From assembly GCF_000746525.1 (NCBI RefSeq), contig NZ_CP009048.1, positions 2,907,501-2,971,500 on the forward strand: DNA of 64,000 nucleotides. The letters are read 5' to 3'. Position numbers and translations under genes: made by a program. This document shows, one piece after another, positions 16,770-26,978 of the stretch; position 1 is the first letter of the stretch, and each line of letters starts with the position of its first letter. Below the pieces are notes generated by a model. The model had not been told where the DNA came from, did not search any database, and saw nothing but the letters and a program-made list of their open reading frames with translations. The stretch comes from Pseudomonas alkylphenolica. GTDB lineage: Bacteria; Pseudomonadota; Gammaproteobacteria; Pseudomonadales; Pseudomonadaceae.

Positions 16770-18038
16770 ATGACTGCGCAAGACAAGGCCAAATGGTTCA
16801 AATTCCTGATCCTGATCCTCGGTGGCGGCACCATCTACAAGCTGGCCAACCTCAAGGACGCGTTCTACGTACCGATGCAGACGTTCATGGGCTTGTCCCA
16901 TACCGAGATCGGTTTGCTGCTCAGTGCCAACGCCATCATTGCCACCGGCCTGTTCGTGGTCGGCGGCCTGCTTGCCGACCGCTTCGACACCCGTAAACTG
17001 ATTCCTGTCGGCCTGCTTGGCACCGGCGCGCTGGGCCTGTATCTGGCGACCTTCCCGCCGTTCAGCAGCCTGATGATCGTCTTTTGCCTGCTGGCGGTGT
17101 GTGCCGACTGCATCTACTGGCCGGCGCTGCTCAAGGCCATTCGCGGGCTGGGCAATGACAAGGAACAGGGGCGCCTGTTCGGCCTGCTCGAAGGCGGTCG
17201 CGGGGTGGTCGACACTCTGGTGGCGTTCTCGGCGCTCGGTGTGTTCATTGCCATGGGCGCTGCTGAAGCGGGTCTGAAAGCCGCCATCGTGTTCTATTCG
17301 GTCATCGACATCGCCGCAGGCGTGCTGACCTGGTTCCTGCTCAAGGGCAACCACAGCGCACCGATCATCGGCCCGAAGAAAAACCCGCTGGCCAACCTGC
17401 TGGAAGCGATCAAGGTCCCGGCGATCTGGGTGGTCAGCTGCAACGTGTTCATGGTCTACATCGTTTACTGCGGCCTGACCTACTTCATCCCTTACCTCAA
17501 GGAAGTCTATGGCTTGCCGGTTGCGCTGGTCGGTGCCTACGGCATCATCAACCAGTACATGCTGAAGATTCTTGGCGGTCCGGCCGGTGGTTTCATTGCC
17601 GACAAACAGTTCAAGAGCCCCAGCCGTTACCTGAAATGGGCATTTCTGGCACTGCTGCCGTTGATGGTGATCATCCTCATGGTGCCCAAGAGCCCGGGTT
17701 ACATCTATGCAGGGATGGCCGCGACGTTGTCCTTCGCCTTTATCGTGTTCTCGATGCGCGGGGTGTTCTGGGCGCCTATGGGCGAAGTGGGGATCGCTCC
17801 GCACATTACTGGCTCAGCCTTCGGTATCGGCTGCCTGATCGGCTATGCACCGGGCATGTTTGCCTATGTGGGCTACGGCGCCATTCTTGATCACTTCCCG
17901 GGGCAGCAGGGTTACAACTATGTGTTCATGGCGATGATGGGGCTGGCGGTGATCGGCTTTGTGGTGGCCAGCCTGATGCACCGGTTGGTGCGCAGTAATG
18001 CACAGGTTGCAGCTGCAGGGGCGCAAACAGCGGTGTAA
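16770..18038 (+). CDS. MFS transporter, YihN-like
   Basis: A 422-residue protein with 12 membrane segments and the MFS loop LLADRFDTRKLIPVG. The N-terminal part (KWFKFLILILGGGTIYKLANLKDAFYVPMQ, of which only the first half is conserved) recalls the YihN family of E. coli, encoded among sulfoquinovose genes. It lies 32 bp after the TIM-barrel isomerase gene and the two probably form an operon ending at the REP pair at 18042-18106. Substrate unknown. Confidence 0.87.
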   Translation: MTAQDKAKWFKFLILILGGGTIYKLANLKDAFYVPMQTFMGLSHTEIGLLLSANAIIATGLFVVGGLLADRFDTRKLIPVGLLGTGALGLYLATFPPFSSLMIVFCLLAVCADCIYWPALLKAIRGLGNDKEQGRLFGLLEGGRGVVDTLVAFSALGVFIAMGAAEAGLKAAIVFYSVIDIAAGVLTWFLLKGNHSAPIIGPKKNPLANLLEAIKVPAIWVVSCNVFMVYIVYCGLTYFIPYLKEVYGLPVALVGAYGIINQYMLKILGGPAGGFIADKQFKSPSRYLKWAFLALLPLMVIILMVPKSPGYIYAGMAATLSFAFIVFSMRGVFWAPMGEVGIAPHITGSAFGIGCLIGYAPGMFAYVGYGAILDHFPGQQGYNYVFMAMMGLAVIGFVVASLMHRLVRSNAQVAAAGAQTAV

Positions 18039-18041
18039 GCA

Positions 18042-18106
18042 ATCGCGGGGCAAGCCCGCTCCCACAGTGGTACTAATGACCGGTGGGAGCGGGCTTGCCC
18101 CGCGAT
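18042..18106. repeat. REP inverted pair between the convergent MFS and kup genes
   Basis: Perfect 24-bp inverted repeat, 18042-18065 with 18083-18106, 17-bp loop. It lies between two convergent stops, four bases from the MFS stop, and fits a bidirectional transcription terminator. Confidence 0.85.
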
Positions 18107-18109
18107 AAA

Positions 18110-20011
18110 TCACATCTCCACTTGTGTCCCCAGCTCGATCACCCGGTTGAGCGGCAGGTTGAAGTACTTCAGGTTGCTGTTGGCGTTCTTCAGCAAGAAC
18201 GCAAACAGCCCCTCACGCCAACGCGCCATGCCGATACGCTTGGTCGGGATCACCGTCTCGCGGCTGAGGAAATAGGTCGTGCCCATCGGACTGAAGTCCA
18301 GCGCCGGTACATGGCACAGCTGCAATGCAGCCGGCACATCGGGCTCTTCGATAAAGCCGAAGTTGAGATTCACCCGATAGAAACCATCACCAAAGTCCTG
18401 CACTTCAAAGCGCTCAGATACCGGCACCCGCGGACGATCCTGGGACACCACCGTCAATAGCACCACCCGCTCGTGCAGCACCTGATTGTGCAGCAGGTTG
18501 TGCAGCAAGGCATGCGGCACGGCGTCGGCCCGGGCAGTGAGGAACACCGCTGTGCCCTGCACCCGGTGCGGCGGCTGCGAGCGGATGCTGCTGATGAACA
18601 ACGGCAGTGGCAAGGCCGATTCATCCAGGCGCTCGACAATGATCTTGCGCCCGCGCTTCCAGGTGGTCATGAGGATGAACAGCGCGATACCGGCGATCAC
18701 CGGGAACGCCCCGCCCTGGAAGATCTTCGGCGCGTTGGCGGCAAAGTACAGGCTGTCGACCAGCAGGAAACCCAGCAACAGCGGCACTGCCAGCCAGCGT
18801 GGGGTCTTCCACAACAGCAGCACCACTGCCGCCGAGAGCAAGGTAGTGATCAACATGGTGCCCGTCACCGCCACCCCGTAAGCCGCCGCCAGGGCACCGG
18901 AGGATTCGAAGCCGATCACCAGCAGCACCACACCGACCATCAACGCCCAGTTCACCGTGCCGATGTAGACCTGCCCTTGTTCCTGGCTAGAGGTGTGCTG
19001 GATGAACATGCGTGGCACATAGCCGAGCTGGATGGCCTGGCGGGTCAGCGAGAAGGCGCCGGAAATCACTGCCTGGGAGGCAATGATGGTCGCCAGCGTG
19101 GCCAGCCCGACCATCGGCAGCAACGCCCAGTTCGGGGCCAGCAAATAAAACGGGTTACGCACCGCCTCGGGGTTGCCAAGGATCAGTGCGCCTTGGCCGA
19201 AGTAGTTCAGCACCAGGCCTGGCAACACCAGCAGAATCCAGGCGCGGGCAATCGGCTTGCGGCCAAAGTGGCCCATGTCGGCATACAGCGCTTCGGCACC
19301 GGTCAGGGCCAGCACCACGGCGCCGAGAATCGCCACACCGATACCCGGGTGCACCACAAAGAACTGCACCGCCCAGGCTGGATTCATAGCCAGCAGCACT
19401 TCCGGGCGCTGGACGATGCCGTAGACACCCAGTGCACCCAGCACGCTGAACCACAGGACCATGACCGGCCCGAACAGGATACCGATACGTGCGGTCCCGT
19501 GTTTCTGGATCAGGAACAGGGCTACCAGCACCACTACGGCGATCGGCACTACCCAATGCCCGATGCCATCAAACGCCAGTTGCAGGCCCTCCACTGCCGA
19601 CAGCACCGAAATTGCCGGGGTGATCATGCTGTCGCCGTAGAACAGCGCCGCGCCAAACAAACCGAGCAACACCAGCACCCGGCTTAAACGCGGATAGGGT
19701 GCCGCCGCGCGCCGAGCCAAAGCGGTCAGCGCCATGATGCCGCCCTCGCCCTGGTTGTCGGCACGCAGCACGAACAGTACGTATTTGATCGTCACCACCC
19801 AGATCAGCGACCAGAACACCAGCGACAGAATGCCCAGCACGCCGTCATGGTTGGCTTGCACGCCGTAATGGCCGGCGAAGACTTCTTTGAGGGTGTATAG
19901 CGGGCTGGTGCCGATGTCGCCATAAACCACGCCGACGGCGGCGATGAGCAGGCTGATTGATGAGTTCTTTACGGGGGAATGGGCGGTTGCGGAGGATGCG
20001 GCTTGGCTCAC
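18110..20011 (-). CDS. kup: Potassium transporter Kup
   Basis: A 633-residue K+:H+ symporter of the KUP/HAK/KT family. The N-terminal signature [17 protein letters not shown] is intact, followed by about 12 membrane segments and a C-terminal cytoplasmic domain of roughly 170 residues, as in E. coli Kup. Low-affinity K+ uptake is the known role. The gene stands alone: a REP pair lies before its stop codon side and another lies in the 183-bp gap on its start side. Confidence 0.96.
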   Translation of the reverse strand: MSQAASSATAHSPVKNSSISLLIAAVGVVYGDIGTSPLYTLKEVFAGHYGVQANHDGVLGILSLVFWSLIWVVTIKYVLFVLRADNQGEGGIMALTALARRAAAPYPRLSRVLVLLGLFGAALFYGDSMITPAISVLSAVEGLQLAFDGIGHWVVPIAVVVLVALFLIQKHGTARIGILFGPVMVLWFSVLGALGVYGIVQRPEVLLAMNPAWAVQFFVVHPGIGVAILGAVVLALTGAEALYADMGHFGRKPIARAWILLVLPGLVLNYFGQGALILGNPEAVRNPFYLLAPNWALLPMVGLATLATIIASQAVISGAFSLTRQAIQLGYVPRMFIQHTSSQEQGQVYIGTVNWALMVGVVLLVIGFESSGALAAAYGVAVTGTMLITTLLSAAVVLLLWKTPRWLAVPLLLGFLLVDSLYFAANAPKIFQGGAFPVIAGIALFILMTTWKRGRKIIVERLDESALPLPLFISSIRSQPPHRVQGTAVFLTARADAVPHALLHNLLHNQVLHERVVLLTVVSQDRPRVPVSERFEVQDFGDGFYRVNLNFGFIEEPDVPAALQLCHVPALDFSPMGTTYFLSRETVIPTKRIGMARWREGLFAFLLKNANSNLKYFNLPLNRVIELGTQVEM

Positions 20012-20116
20012 GATAGGACATCTCGGAACGGAGGGTCTGATAACGCTGCCAGTATCCCTTTATGCGTAACGAGCCTTCGTAAAGAGTCCGTAATTTTTTT
20101 TAACAATTAACTTTAT

Positions 20117-20190
20117 ATCGCGGGGCAAGTCGAGTCGTCGCACCGCCGCTCCCACAGTGGTTGTCTGTGGGAGCGGGCTTGCCCCGCGAT
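20117..20190. repeat. REP pair, one half of the variant type
   Basis: The right half (20165-20190) is a standard REP. The left half (20117-20157) keeps both REP ends, but its centre is replaced by TCGAGTCGTCGCACCGC, a common Pseudomonas variant. The pair separates the kup promoter side from the DyP gene stop. Confidence 0.75.
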
Positions 20191-20194
20191 TGAG

Positions 20195-21073
20195 TTAGCC
20201 CAGCAACGCGCTCAAGTCGAGCCCTTGGGCGCTGAGCGGTGGGCACCAGTAGTAACCACCGGTAAGCGGCCGGCTAAACCGGTACAAAGCGTCTACCACA
20301 CCGTCTTCCAGGCCGCTCATGCGCCGCAGTTGCACTTCAAAGCCATCGAACGAGTGACCGAAGGCCAGAAACGCCAGGCCCGCACCGCGCTCATCGGCCC
20401 ACGGCATCGAACGACGCACGATAAACGCCTCGGGCTCATAACTTTCCTGGGCCGTGCGTTTGACGTGAGCCGACTCCGGCGCGTCATCCAGTTCTTCGTT
20501 GTCGGCCTTGCGGCGACCGATTATGTCGTCCTGCTCTTCCTGCGGCAGCGCCTTGAAGCAGTCCAGGTCGTGGCGCCACAGCTGGAAGGCGGCAAAGCTC
20601 GAACCGCTCAGGCCAGGGACGTCAGTGGCCAGGATAGCGGCGTCGACTGCGGCGTCTTCCACCGGGTTTTCCGTGCCGTCTTCATAACCGGTCAGGTCGA
20701 AGCCGGTTTTGTGACGGAAGGCATCGGTGGCTTCAACCAGGCTAAAGGCCGGTGCCAGCAGTTTTTCCAGGGCCTGGCTGAGCAACCACAGGTCGCCGCG
20801 GTCGTCGCCACGCAACCACAGCCACACGTCGTGCTGGGTGCACGGGTTGTCCACCGCAGCCGTCAGCTGCGGAAACGCACGCAAGCCCTCGATGCTACGA
20901 CCCAGCGCTTGCACCAGCGGCGCACCGAACCCGGCCACCACGCGGCTGCCATCGACCTGCTGTTGCAATACGTCAAGCACACCTGGCAGCGCGGCCGACG
21001 TGTGCAAGGTGAAGAACAGGTGACGGGCTTGTGCTGGAATCGGGGCGGCGAGAACGCCTGGCTGGAATTGCAT
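20195..21073 (-). CDS. Dyp-type peroxidase (YfeX-like)
   Basis: A 292-residue DyP peroxidase. The family motif GxxDG is GYEDG at 129-133 with catalytic Asp132; the probable haem ligand is His203 in SAHVKRT, and Arg221 in RRSMPW is the distal arginine. There is no Tat signal, which fits the cytoplasmic YfeX-like group. ATG 21073 has AAGGA upstream; a 159-codon extension on the same strand runs through the divergent symporter gene and is a shadow. No encapsulin gene is adjacent, so cargo status is not supported. Confidence 0.93.
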   Translation of the reverse strand: MQFQPGVLAAPIPAQARHLFFTLHTSAALPGVLDVLQQQVDGSRVVAGFGAPLVQALGRSIEGLRAFPQLTAAVDNPCTQHDVWLWLRGDDRGDLWLLSQALEKLLAPAFSLVEATDAFRHKTGFDLTGYEDGTENPVEDAAVDAAILATDVPGLSGSSFAAFQLWRHDLDCFKALPQEEQDDIIGRRKADNEELDDAPESAHVKRTAQESYEPEAFIVRRSMPWADERGAGLAFLAFGHSFDGFEVQLRRMSGLEDGVVDALYRFSRPLTGGYYWCPPLSAQGLDLSALLG

Positions 21074-21209
21074 TGGTGATCGGATCCTTAGGTAAAGCGT
21101 GAATGCTACTGCCTGGCGCCTGGGTCCACAAGGATCAGCGGGGAGCGGACTACACGGCTCAGAATCCTCGCCTACACTGCCGTTCATCCCTTTTTTGCGA
21201 GCCTCCGAC

Positions 21210-22112
21210 ATGACTGCATCGCCACTGCTCAGTGCTTTTCTGCCGATTGCCCTGGGCTTCATCATGCTGGGACTGGGCCTGACCCTGACCCTCGCCGATT
21301 TCGCCCGCGTGGTGAAATTCCCCAAACCGGTACTCATCGGCCTGGCCTGCCAGATACTGCTCCTGCCTTTTATCTGCTTTCTGATCGCCAAAGGTTTCGG
21401 CCTGGCTCCCGCGTTGGCAGTGGGCCTGATGCTGCTGGCGGCCTCCCCCGGCGGTACCACGGCCAACCTGTTCAGCCACCTGGCCCATGGTGATGTGGCC
21501 TTGAACGTGACCCTGACTGCGGTCAACTCGCTGATTGCGATCCTGACCATGCCGCTGCTGGTAAACCTGTCACTGGCCTACTTCATGACCGCCGACCAGG
21601 CTATTCCCCTGCAATTTGCCAAGGTGCTGCAGGTGTTCGCCATTGTCCTGGTACCGGTAGCCATTGGCATGCTGATCCGCCGCTTGGCGCCGGGGTTTGC
21701 CGCGCGCATGGAGCGGCCGATGAAGATCATTGCCGCGCTGTTTCTGGTGTTCACCATCGTCCTGGCGATGGTCAAGGACTGGCAGACGGTCGTTGACTAT
21801 GCCCCGGTGGTGGGTGGTGCGGCACTGTTGTTCAACCTGCTGAGCCTGGGCATCGGCTACTGGCTGCCGCGCTTGCTGCAGATCCCCAAACGCCAGGCGA
21901 TTGCCATCGGCATGGAGATCGGCATCCACAACGGCACCCTGGCCATTGCCCTGGCACTTGCGCCGAGCTTGCTGAACAACTCGACCATGGCGATTCCGGC
22001 GGCGATTTACAGTTTGATCATGTTCTTCACCGCAGCGGGCTTCGGCTGGTGGGTGAGCCGCGGACATGAAACCGTCCCGGTAGGAGCGGGCTTGCCCCGC
22101 GAGCACCTGTAG
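21210..22112 (+). CDS. Bile acid:sodium symporter family protein
   Basis: A 300-residue BASS-family membrane protein. About nine or ten membrane segments are present, with the family motif GLMLLAASPGGTTANLFSHLA. The start at 21210 begins MTASPLLSAFLPIALGFIMLG. The last ten residues, VGAGLPREHL, are encoded by a REP element (22080-22102), so the natural C-terminus seems to have been replaced or extended by REP insertion. The substrate of bacterial members is usually an organic anion; none is indicated here. Confidence 0.9.
   Translation: MTASPLLSAFLPIALGFIMLGLGLTLTLADFARVVKFPKPVLIGLACQILLLPFICFLIAKGFGLAPALAVGLMLLAASPGGTTANLFSHLAHGDVALNVTLTAVNSLIAILTMPLLVNLSLAYFMTADQAIPLQFAKVLQVFAIVLVPVAIGMLIRRLAPGFAARMERPMKIIAALFLVFTIVLAMVKDWQTVVDYAPVVGGAALLFNLLSLGIGYWLPRLLQIPKRQAIAIGMEIGIHNGTLAIALALAPSLLNNSTMAIPAAIYSLIMFFTAAGFGWWVSRGHETVPVGAGLPREHL
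22080..22102 (+). repeat. REP element inside the symporter coding region
   Basis: TAGGAGCGGGCTTGCCCCGC and flanks match the REP half-sites seen elsewhere, but here the copy lies in frame inside the 3' end of the symporter gene and supplies its final codons before TAG. Confidence 0.8.
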
Positions 22113-22172
22113 GATCAACCATCGTGCAATGCATCAAGTAGCGCCACAACCTGCCCCACACGAGTCTCCGCC

Positions 22173-23057
22173 ATGAGCGAATTCATCTACTGCCATCCCA
22201 GCCACAACCGCGCAGCCGACTACCGCCACATTCGCGTCACGCCCAGCACCGGGGCCCTCGGCGCCGACGTCGAGGATCTCGACCTGAACCGCCTGGACGC
22301 CGCCGGCTTCGCCGAGTTGCGCCAGGCGCTGCTTGCGCACAAGGTGCTGTTTATCCGTGAGCAGAACCTGAGTATCGCGGACCTCGAGCGGGTCACCCTG
22401 CAGTTCGGCGAATTCGGCCGCGAGCCCTACGTGACCACCATGGCGGACCATCCACACGTGGTGCACGTGATCAAGGAAGCCGACGAGAAGGCGCCCTTCG
22501 TGTTCGGCGGTGCCTGGCACAGCGACTGGACTTTCCAGGAACGCCCGCCGGCCTTCACCCTGCTCTACGGCCACGACATCCCGCCTTACGGTGGCGATAC
22601 CTGCTACGCCAACCTGGCGCTGGCCTATGAATGGCTGTCACCGGGCATGCAGGCGCTGCTGGACAACCTCGATGCGCTGCACAGTCCTGAGCGGGCCTAC
22701 GGAGTTGGCGCCAACCACAACGCCCTGCTGGAAAACATGGCGATCCACTATGGCAGTGATACCTCACAGGACCTGCGCAGCCACCCACTGGTAACCCGCC
22801 ATCCGGAGACCGGCAAGAAGGTGCTGTTCATCAACCCCGCCTACACCACAGGTATCCAGGGCTTGCGCACCGAAGAAGCCAAGCCGCTGCTCGACTACCT
22901 GTTCAACCTGGCCACCGCACCCGCCTTCACCTGCCGCATGCGCTGGCGCCAGGGAACCTTGGCCCGCTGCACCTGGCACCTGCCGATCGCCGACTACCAC
23001 GGCATGCGCCGCGAGATGTACCGCACCACGGTTGTCGGCGATGTGCCCAGCCGCTGA
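22173..23057 (+). CDS. TauD/TfdA family dioxygenase (second copy in the window)
   Basis: A 294-residue 2-oxoglutarate/Fe(II) dioxygenase. His116 and Asp118 are in AWHSDWTF and the distal His269 in TWHLPIADYHGMRREMYR, so the iron triad is complete. The usual WDNR before the distal His is changed to ARCT, which is odd and may affect the substrate pocket. It is only distantly like the TauD protein at 12027-12875. It stands 60 bp after the symporter gene on the same strand and may be co-transcribed, giving a possible uptake-plus-oxidation pair. Confidence 0.9.
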   Translation: MSEFIYCHPSHNRAADYRHIRVTPSTGALGADVEDLDLNRLDAAGFAELRQALLAHKVLFIREQNLSIADLERVTLQFGEFGREPYVTTMADHPHVVHVIKEADEKAPFVFGGAWHSDWTFQERPPAFTLLYGHDIPPYGGDTCYANLALAYEWLSPGMQALLDNLDALHSPERAYGVGANHNALLENMAIHYGSDTSQDLRSHPLVTRHPETGKKVLFINPAYTTGIQGLRTEEAKPLLDYLFNLATAPAFTCRMRWRQGTLARCTWHLPIADYHGMRREMYRTTVVGDVPSR

Positions 23058-23067
23058 AGTAGAAAAC

Positions 23068-23204
23068 CTGTAGGAGCGGGCCTTGCCCCGCGATCTGCCG
23101 CAAAGCGGCAGTAAACCCGTGCAATGCGGTGTCTCAGGAGTATCGCGAACTCGGTATTTGCGGCCGCTACGCGCCCGATCGCGGGACAAGGCCCGCTCCT
23201 ACAG
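23068..23204. repeat. REP inverted pair between convergent dioxygenase and sensor kinase genes
   Basis: Halves at 23068-23094 and 23177-23204 carry an extra C/G relative to the standard core (GGGCCTTGCCCC). The spacer holds a small hairpin (CTGCCGC-AAA-GCGGCAG). The element lies between two convergent stops and is a likely bidirectional terminator. Confidence 0.75.
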
Positions 23205-23214
23205 GGTGGCTCCG

Positions 23215-26200
23215 TTAGAGGTTTTGCAATGCGTCTTCCAGCGCGCCAATGGCTGCTTCAACCTGGAACACAGCGTTCTCGAGTTGCACAAACGAAACCT
23301 GAGGGTCGAGGCAAGCGCTCTCCAGTTGTCGGCAGCGTTCAACCAGTTGCTCGCCCTTGACCACTTTCGCCGCGCCTTTGATTCGATGCGCCAGCTGGCT
23401 GAGTTTTTCGGTATCGCCCTGTTGCAGCAAGGCCTTCAACGCCTGGCAATCTTTGCGGTTGTTGTTGATCAGCTCGTTGAGGATCTGGCGAAACTTCACC
23501 GGTTCACTGCTGATCAGCAACTCCAGCGGGCCAAGATCGACCAGGCGCAGCGTTTCAGGCGCCAGCAGCAACGGCTCTTTCGGTAAATGGACAAGTTCGC
23601 AAGTGTCCGACTCGTACCCTGGCTGAAGCGCCAGCAGACGGGCGTCCAGTTCATCCAGGCCGAGCGGCTTGATCAGGCAATCGTTCATGCCGGCCTGCAG
23701 ACACAGGTCGATCTCTTCAGGTTGCGCATCGGCGGTCAGGCCGATGATCACCGTCGCTTCCAGCCCCCGTTCCTGTTCGCTGCTACGGACCGCCCGGGTG
23801 AAGTCGGCGCCATTCATCACCGGCATGTGGCAGTCGGTGATAACGATATCGAAGGGTTGCTCGCTCCAGCGCTCGAACGCCATCTGGCCATTTTCCGCTT
23901 CGCAGACTTCATGGCCGAGAAAGCTCAGTTGCTCACGCAACACCTGGCGATTGATCCGGTGATCATCCACCACGAGCACTTGCAATTGGTACCTCGGCCG
24001 CGCCTGGATCAACGCAGGCACCTGGTGCACTTCGATGTGTTCAAGCACTTGCAGGCGCATTTCAACATCTATCCGGGTGCCATGCCCCAGGGTACTGGTC
24101 AGGGTCACCCTGCCCCCCATCATTTCGCACAGGGAGCGGCAGATCACCAGACCCAGGCCGGTACCTTCGGTTTGCTGCACATTGCGCTGTGCCTGGACGA
24201 ACGGCCGGAACAAGCGCTGTTGATCGCCAGGACTGATGCCAACGCCAGTGTCTTCGACACTGAGGTTGACATTGAGCAGGCTGGCATCGATGAGGAGCCC
24301 GGAAATACTGATCTTGATCGAACCCTCTTCAGTGAACTTGATCGCGTTACTGAGCAGATTGGAGAGGATCTGCTTGAAACGCAGGGCATCGACCAACACA
24401 TCACAGTTGATGCTTGAGTCGATATCGAGGATCAGATTCAGGCGCTTCTGCCGGGCCAGCCCTTCGAACACCCTGGCCACCGACTCGACCAGTTCGCGCA
24501 AGTTGGCGCGCTTGGGCGACAGGCTCAGGCGTCCGGACTCGATACGCGCGATGTCGAGGATGTCGCCGATCAGCTCCAGCAGGCTTTTTGCCGAGGTATG
24601 GGCGATTTCAATGCTGGCGCGGTCGATCGGTTTGCTATCGGCACGCTTGAGTGCAAGTTCAAGGATGCCGATGACGGCATTCATAGGCGTGCGAATTTCA
24701 TGACTCATGGTCGCCAGGAAGCTGGTCTTGGCACGGCTGGCGTCGTCGGCCAGGTTCTTCGCTTCCTGTAGCTGTTCAATCAACTGGCGGTGCTCGGTGA
24801 TATCCAGCCAACCGCAGATGACGCCCTTGGTGACGCCTTGCGAATCCTGGAATGGCTGCACCCAGTGGTTGATCCACACTTCCCGGCCTTGCAACTGGAT
24901 GGCATGCACCGACTCGATGGTCTGGCCGTCGCGCATGGCCTGCAGGTAGTTGCGATGAAAGTCCGGCAGGCTCTCGAAATTCTCCTTGGGTAACTGGCGC
25001 ACCGTTTTGTTCAGCACCTGCTCGGCGCTCAGGCCGACGCTTTTCAGGTAGCTGCGGTTGCACGACAGCATGCGTCCCTTGAGATCACGCACATACAGCG
25101 GCGGCGGCATGCAGTCGGTGAGTGTTTCGACAAACTGCAGTTGATCGTTGAGCATGCGTTCGGCCTTGAGCCGCGCCTTGATCTGCCGACGCAGGTAGAC
25201 CACCCAGACCAGCGACAGCAGCAGCAACAACGCGGCACCGGCGACAACTTCAACGATCACCCGCTGGTAATTTATCCAGGTCTGGCCGCTCATTCCCGGG
25301 GGCGAGCGCCAGCGGTTGGAAATCGCATTGAGCTCATCCGGAGCAATGCTTTGCATGACTTTATTGATGATCGATTGCAGTTCAACATCGCTGCGACGCA
25401 TCGCAAAGTTCGTCGTAGACGGCCCGACGTCAAGCACCCGGTTGATCACCAGTTTGTCGCGAAACAAGCGTTCAATGTAATAACGCGCTGCCGGCAACGC
25501 CACCATGGCGGCATCGGCGTCGCCCTTGTAGAGCATGTTCATCGTATCCAGCGTGGTGCCGGCTTCGATCACCGTTGCTTCGGGGTAGCGCTTGCGTAGC
25601 TGTTGTATTGCCACATGTCCGGACGGAATCGCCACCCGCTTGTCGATCAGACTCTCCAGCTTGCCTTGCTGCTCCCGGCTGCTGAGCAACACAAAGGGGC
25701 TATCGATCACTGGCCTGGAAAAACGCAGGTACGCTTCGCGCTCGGGGCTGGCGGTCATCAAGGCCAGATCAGCCTCGTTCTTATGCAGCGTTTCGATCAT
25801 TTGCGGGTAGCCGCCGCTACGCAGAACGATCTCGAAATGCAGGCCGGTACTGAGGGTTATCACTTCGAGCAGGTCAGCGACCCCACCGGAAAAAACACCG
25901 TTCGAGTCGAAGTAGGCACCCGGTGCCATGTCGTCATTGATCACCAGGCGCGCTACCGGGTTGCGCTGGATCCAGCGCAACTGCTCTACGGTGAGGTCTA
26001 CGGGTTCTTCACTGGGAATGAAGCTGTTGCCGACCCAGCGCTTGGCCAGGTTACGCAACTGATCATCGCCGATTGCCTCGATGGCGACATTGATGAGGCG
26101 CTGCAGGCGTGTGTTGTCCGTGCGCAAAGCAAAACTGTAGCCGCCTACTGCCAGGTCACTGAAACGCTCAAAGCGCAAGTAGCCATAGAACGCACGATTG

Positions 26201-26847
26201 ATGCGGTAGTAGGCGCTGTAGAGGTCGTCCAGATAAACGTCGGCTTGGCCGAAGGCGGCTGCGGCAATCGCCTTGTCATGGTCGGCATACACCCGTAGGT
26301 CGGCCCTGGGGTAGCGTTGTTTCAACTCGGTACTGTGTTCAGTGGTGATCGCTACGCGCAAACCTGCAAGGTCCACGGATGAATGCCGGGGTTCAGTACT
26401 GCGCTTGAACAGCGCCAACCGGTCCCGGGCGTAGGGCTTGCTGAGCAGCAGATCCTCGCGCGGCGCGAGGCTACCGTGACGGCTGATGACGTCCACACGC
26501 CCCTCTTGCAAGGCCCTCCCGGCATCGTTTTCGTTGCCAAATGGAATGATCTTTACTTGTAAACCCAGTAACTGCGCAACCAAGGCGGTTGCATCGGCGC
26601 TGATGCCCTCGTATTGGTTGTCTTCGGCATTGACGGAAAACGGCGCTGACTCATTGGGCGACACGCCAACCCTGAGCTCGGCCTTGTGCCGCAGCCAATG
26701 CCAGTCTTCGGTAGAAATTGCGATGTCGTGGCGATCGACACGCAACTGGCTGGACAGCACCTGCGGGGCCAGAGGTAACGATGCAGCTACTGTCTGGGTG
26801 CTGGTCAGCAGCAGGCAGATGGACAGGCAGAAAGAACGTAAATACAT
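23215..26847 (-). CDS. BvgS/RocS1-like hybrid sensor histidine kinase
   Basis: A 1210-residue unorthodox sensor kinase. In order: signal peptide (about 1-22), two periplasmic Venus-flytrap SBP_bac_3 domains (about 45-275 and 285-515), one membrane segment (about 530-550), a PAS domain, HisKA with His716 (MSHEIRTPMNAVIG), a HATPase domain, a receiver with Asp1005 (ITDCHMPVMNG) and an HPt domain with His1154 (AHRIKGAAK). This is the BvgS/EvgS/RocS1 plan. The following leftward-to-rightward neighbours, a REC-EAL protein and a LuxR-type regulator, match the P. aeruginosa Roc system. Flytrap ligands of this group are mostly unknown (nicotinate and sulfate act on BvgS). Confidence 0.93.
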   Translation of the reverse strand: MYLRSFCLSICLLLTSTQTVAASLPLAPQVLSSQLRVDRHDIAISTEDWHWLRHKAELRVGVSPNESAPFSVNAEDNQYEGISADATALVAQLLGLQVKIIPFGNENDAGRALQEGRVDVISRHGSLAPREDLLLSKPYARDRLALFKRSTEPRHSSVDLAGLRVAITTEHSTELKQRYPRADLRVYADHDKAIAAAAFGQADVYLDDLYSAYYRINRAFYGYLRFERFSDLAVGGYSFALRTDNTRLQRLINVAIEAIGDDQLRNLAKRWVGNSFIPSEEPVDLTVEQLRWIQRNPVARLVINDDMAPGAYFDSNGVFSGGVADLLEVITLSTGLHFEIVLRSGGYPQMIETLHKNEADLALMTASPEREAYLRFSRPVIDSPFVLLSSREQQGKLESLIDKRVAIPSGHVAIQQLRKRYPEATVIEAGTTLDTMNMLYKGDADAAMVALPAARYYIERLFRDKLVINRVLDVGPSTTNFAMRRSDVELQSIINKVMQSIAPDELNAISNRWRSPPGMSGQTWINYQRVIVEVVAGAALLLLLSLVWVVYLRRQIKARLKAERMLNDQLQFVETLTDCMPPPLYVRDLKGRMLSCNRSYLKSVGLSAEQVLNKTVRQLPKENFESLPDFHRNYLQAMRDGQTIESVHAIQLQGREVWINHWVQPFQDSQGVTKGVICGWLDITEHRQLIEQLQEAKNLADDASRAKTSFLATMSHEIRTPMNAVIGILELALKRADSKPIDRASIEIAHTSAKSLLELIGDILDIARIESGRLSLSPKRANLRELVESVARVFEGLARQKRLNLILDIDSSINCDVLVDALRFKQILSNLLSNAIKFTEEGSIKISISGLLIDASLLNVNLSVEDTGVGISPGDQQRLFRPFVQAQRNVQQTEGTGLGLVICRSLCEMMGGRVTLTSTLGHGTRIDVEMRLQVLEHIEVHQVPALIQARPRYQLQVLVVDDHRINRQVLREQLSFLGHEVCEAENGQMAFERWSEQPFDIVITDCHMPVMNGADFTRAVRSSEQERGLEATVIIGLTADAQPEEIDLCLQAGMNDCLIKPLGLDELDARLLALQPGYESDTCELVHLPKEPLLLAPETLRLVDLGPLELLISSEPVKFRQILNELINNNRKDCQALKALLQQGDTEKLSQLAHRIKGAAKVVKGEQLVERCRQLESACLDPQVSFVQLENAVFQVEAAIGALEDALQNL

Positions 26848-26978
26848 GCGAGATCAGAGACCGAAAGTGCCTGGGGTACGGGAACCTGTTATGTGAAGGC
26901 TGTTCATCCAGCAACACAGCGCGATGCTGGATAGCCCTCATGGCTGGCGCAATAATAGTTCAAAGCCGTTGCCGGCAT

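Noticed and set aside
20195..21073. Encapsulin cargo role of the DyP peroxidase
   Set aside because: No encapsulin gene is adjacent, and no typical C-terminal targeting tail is clear.
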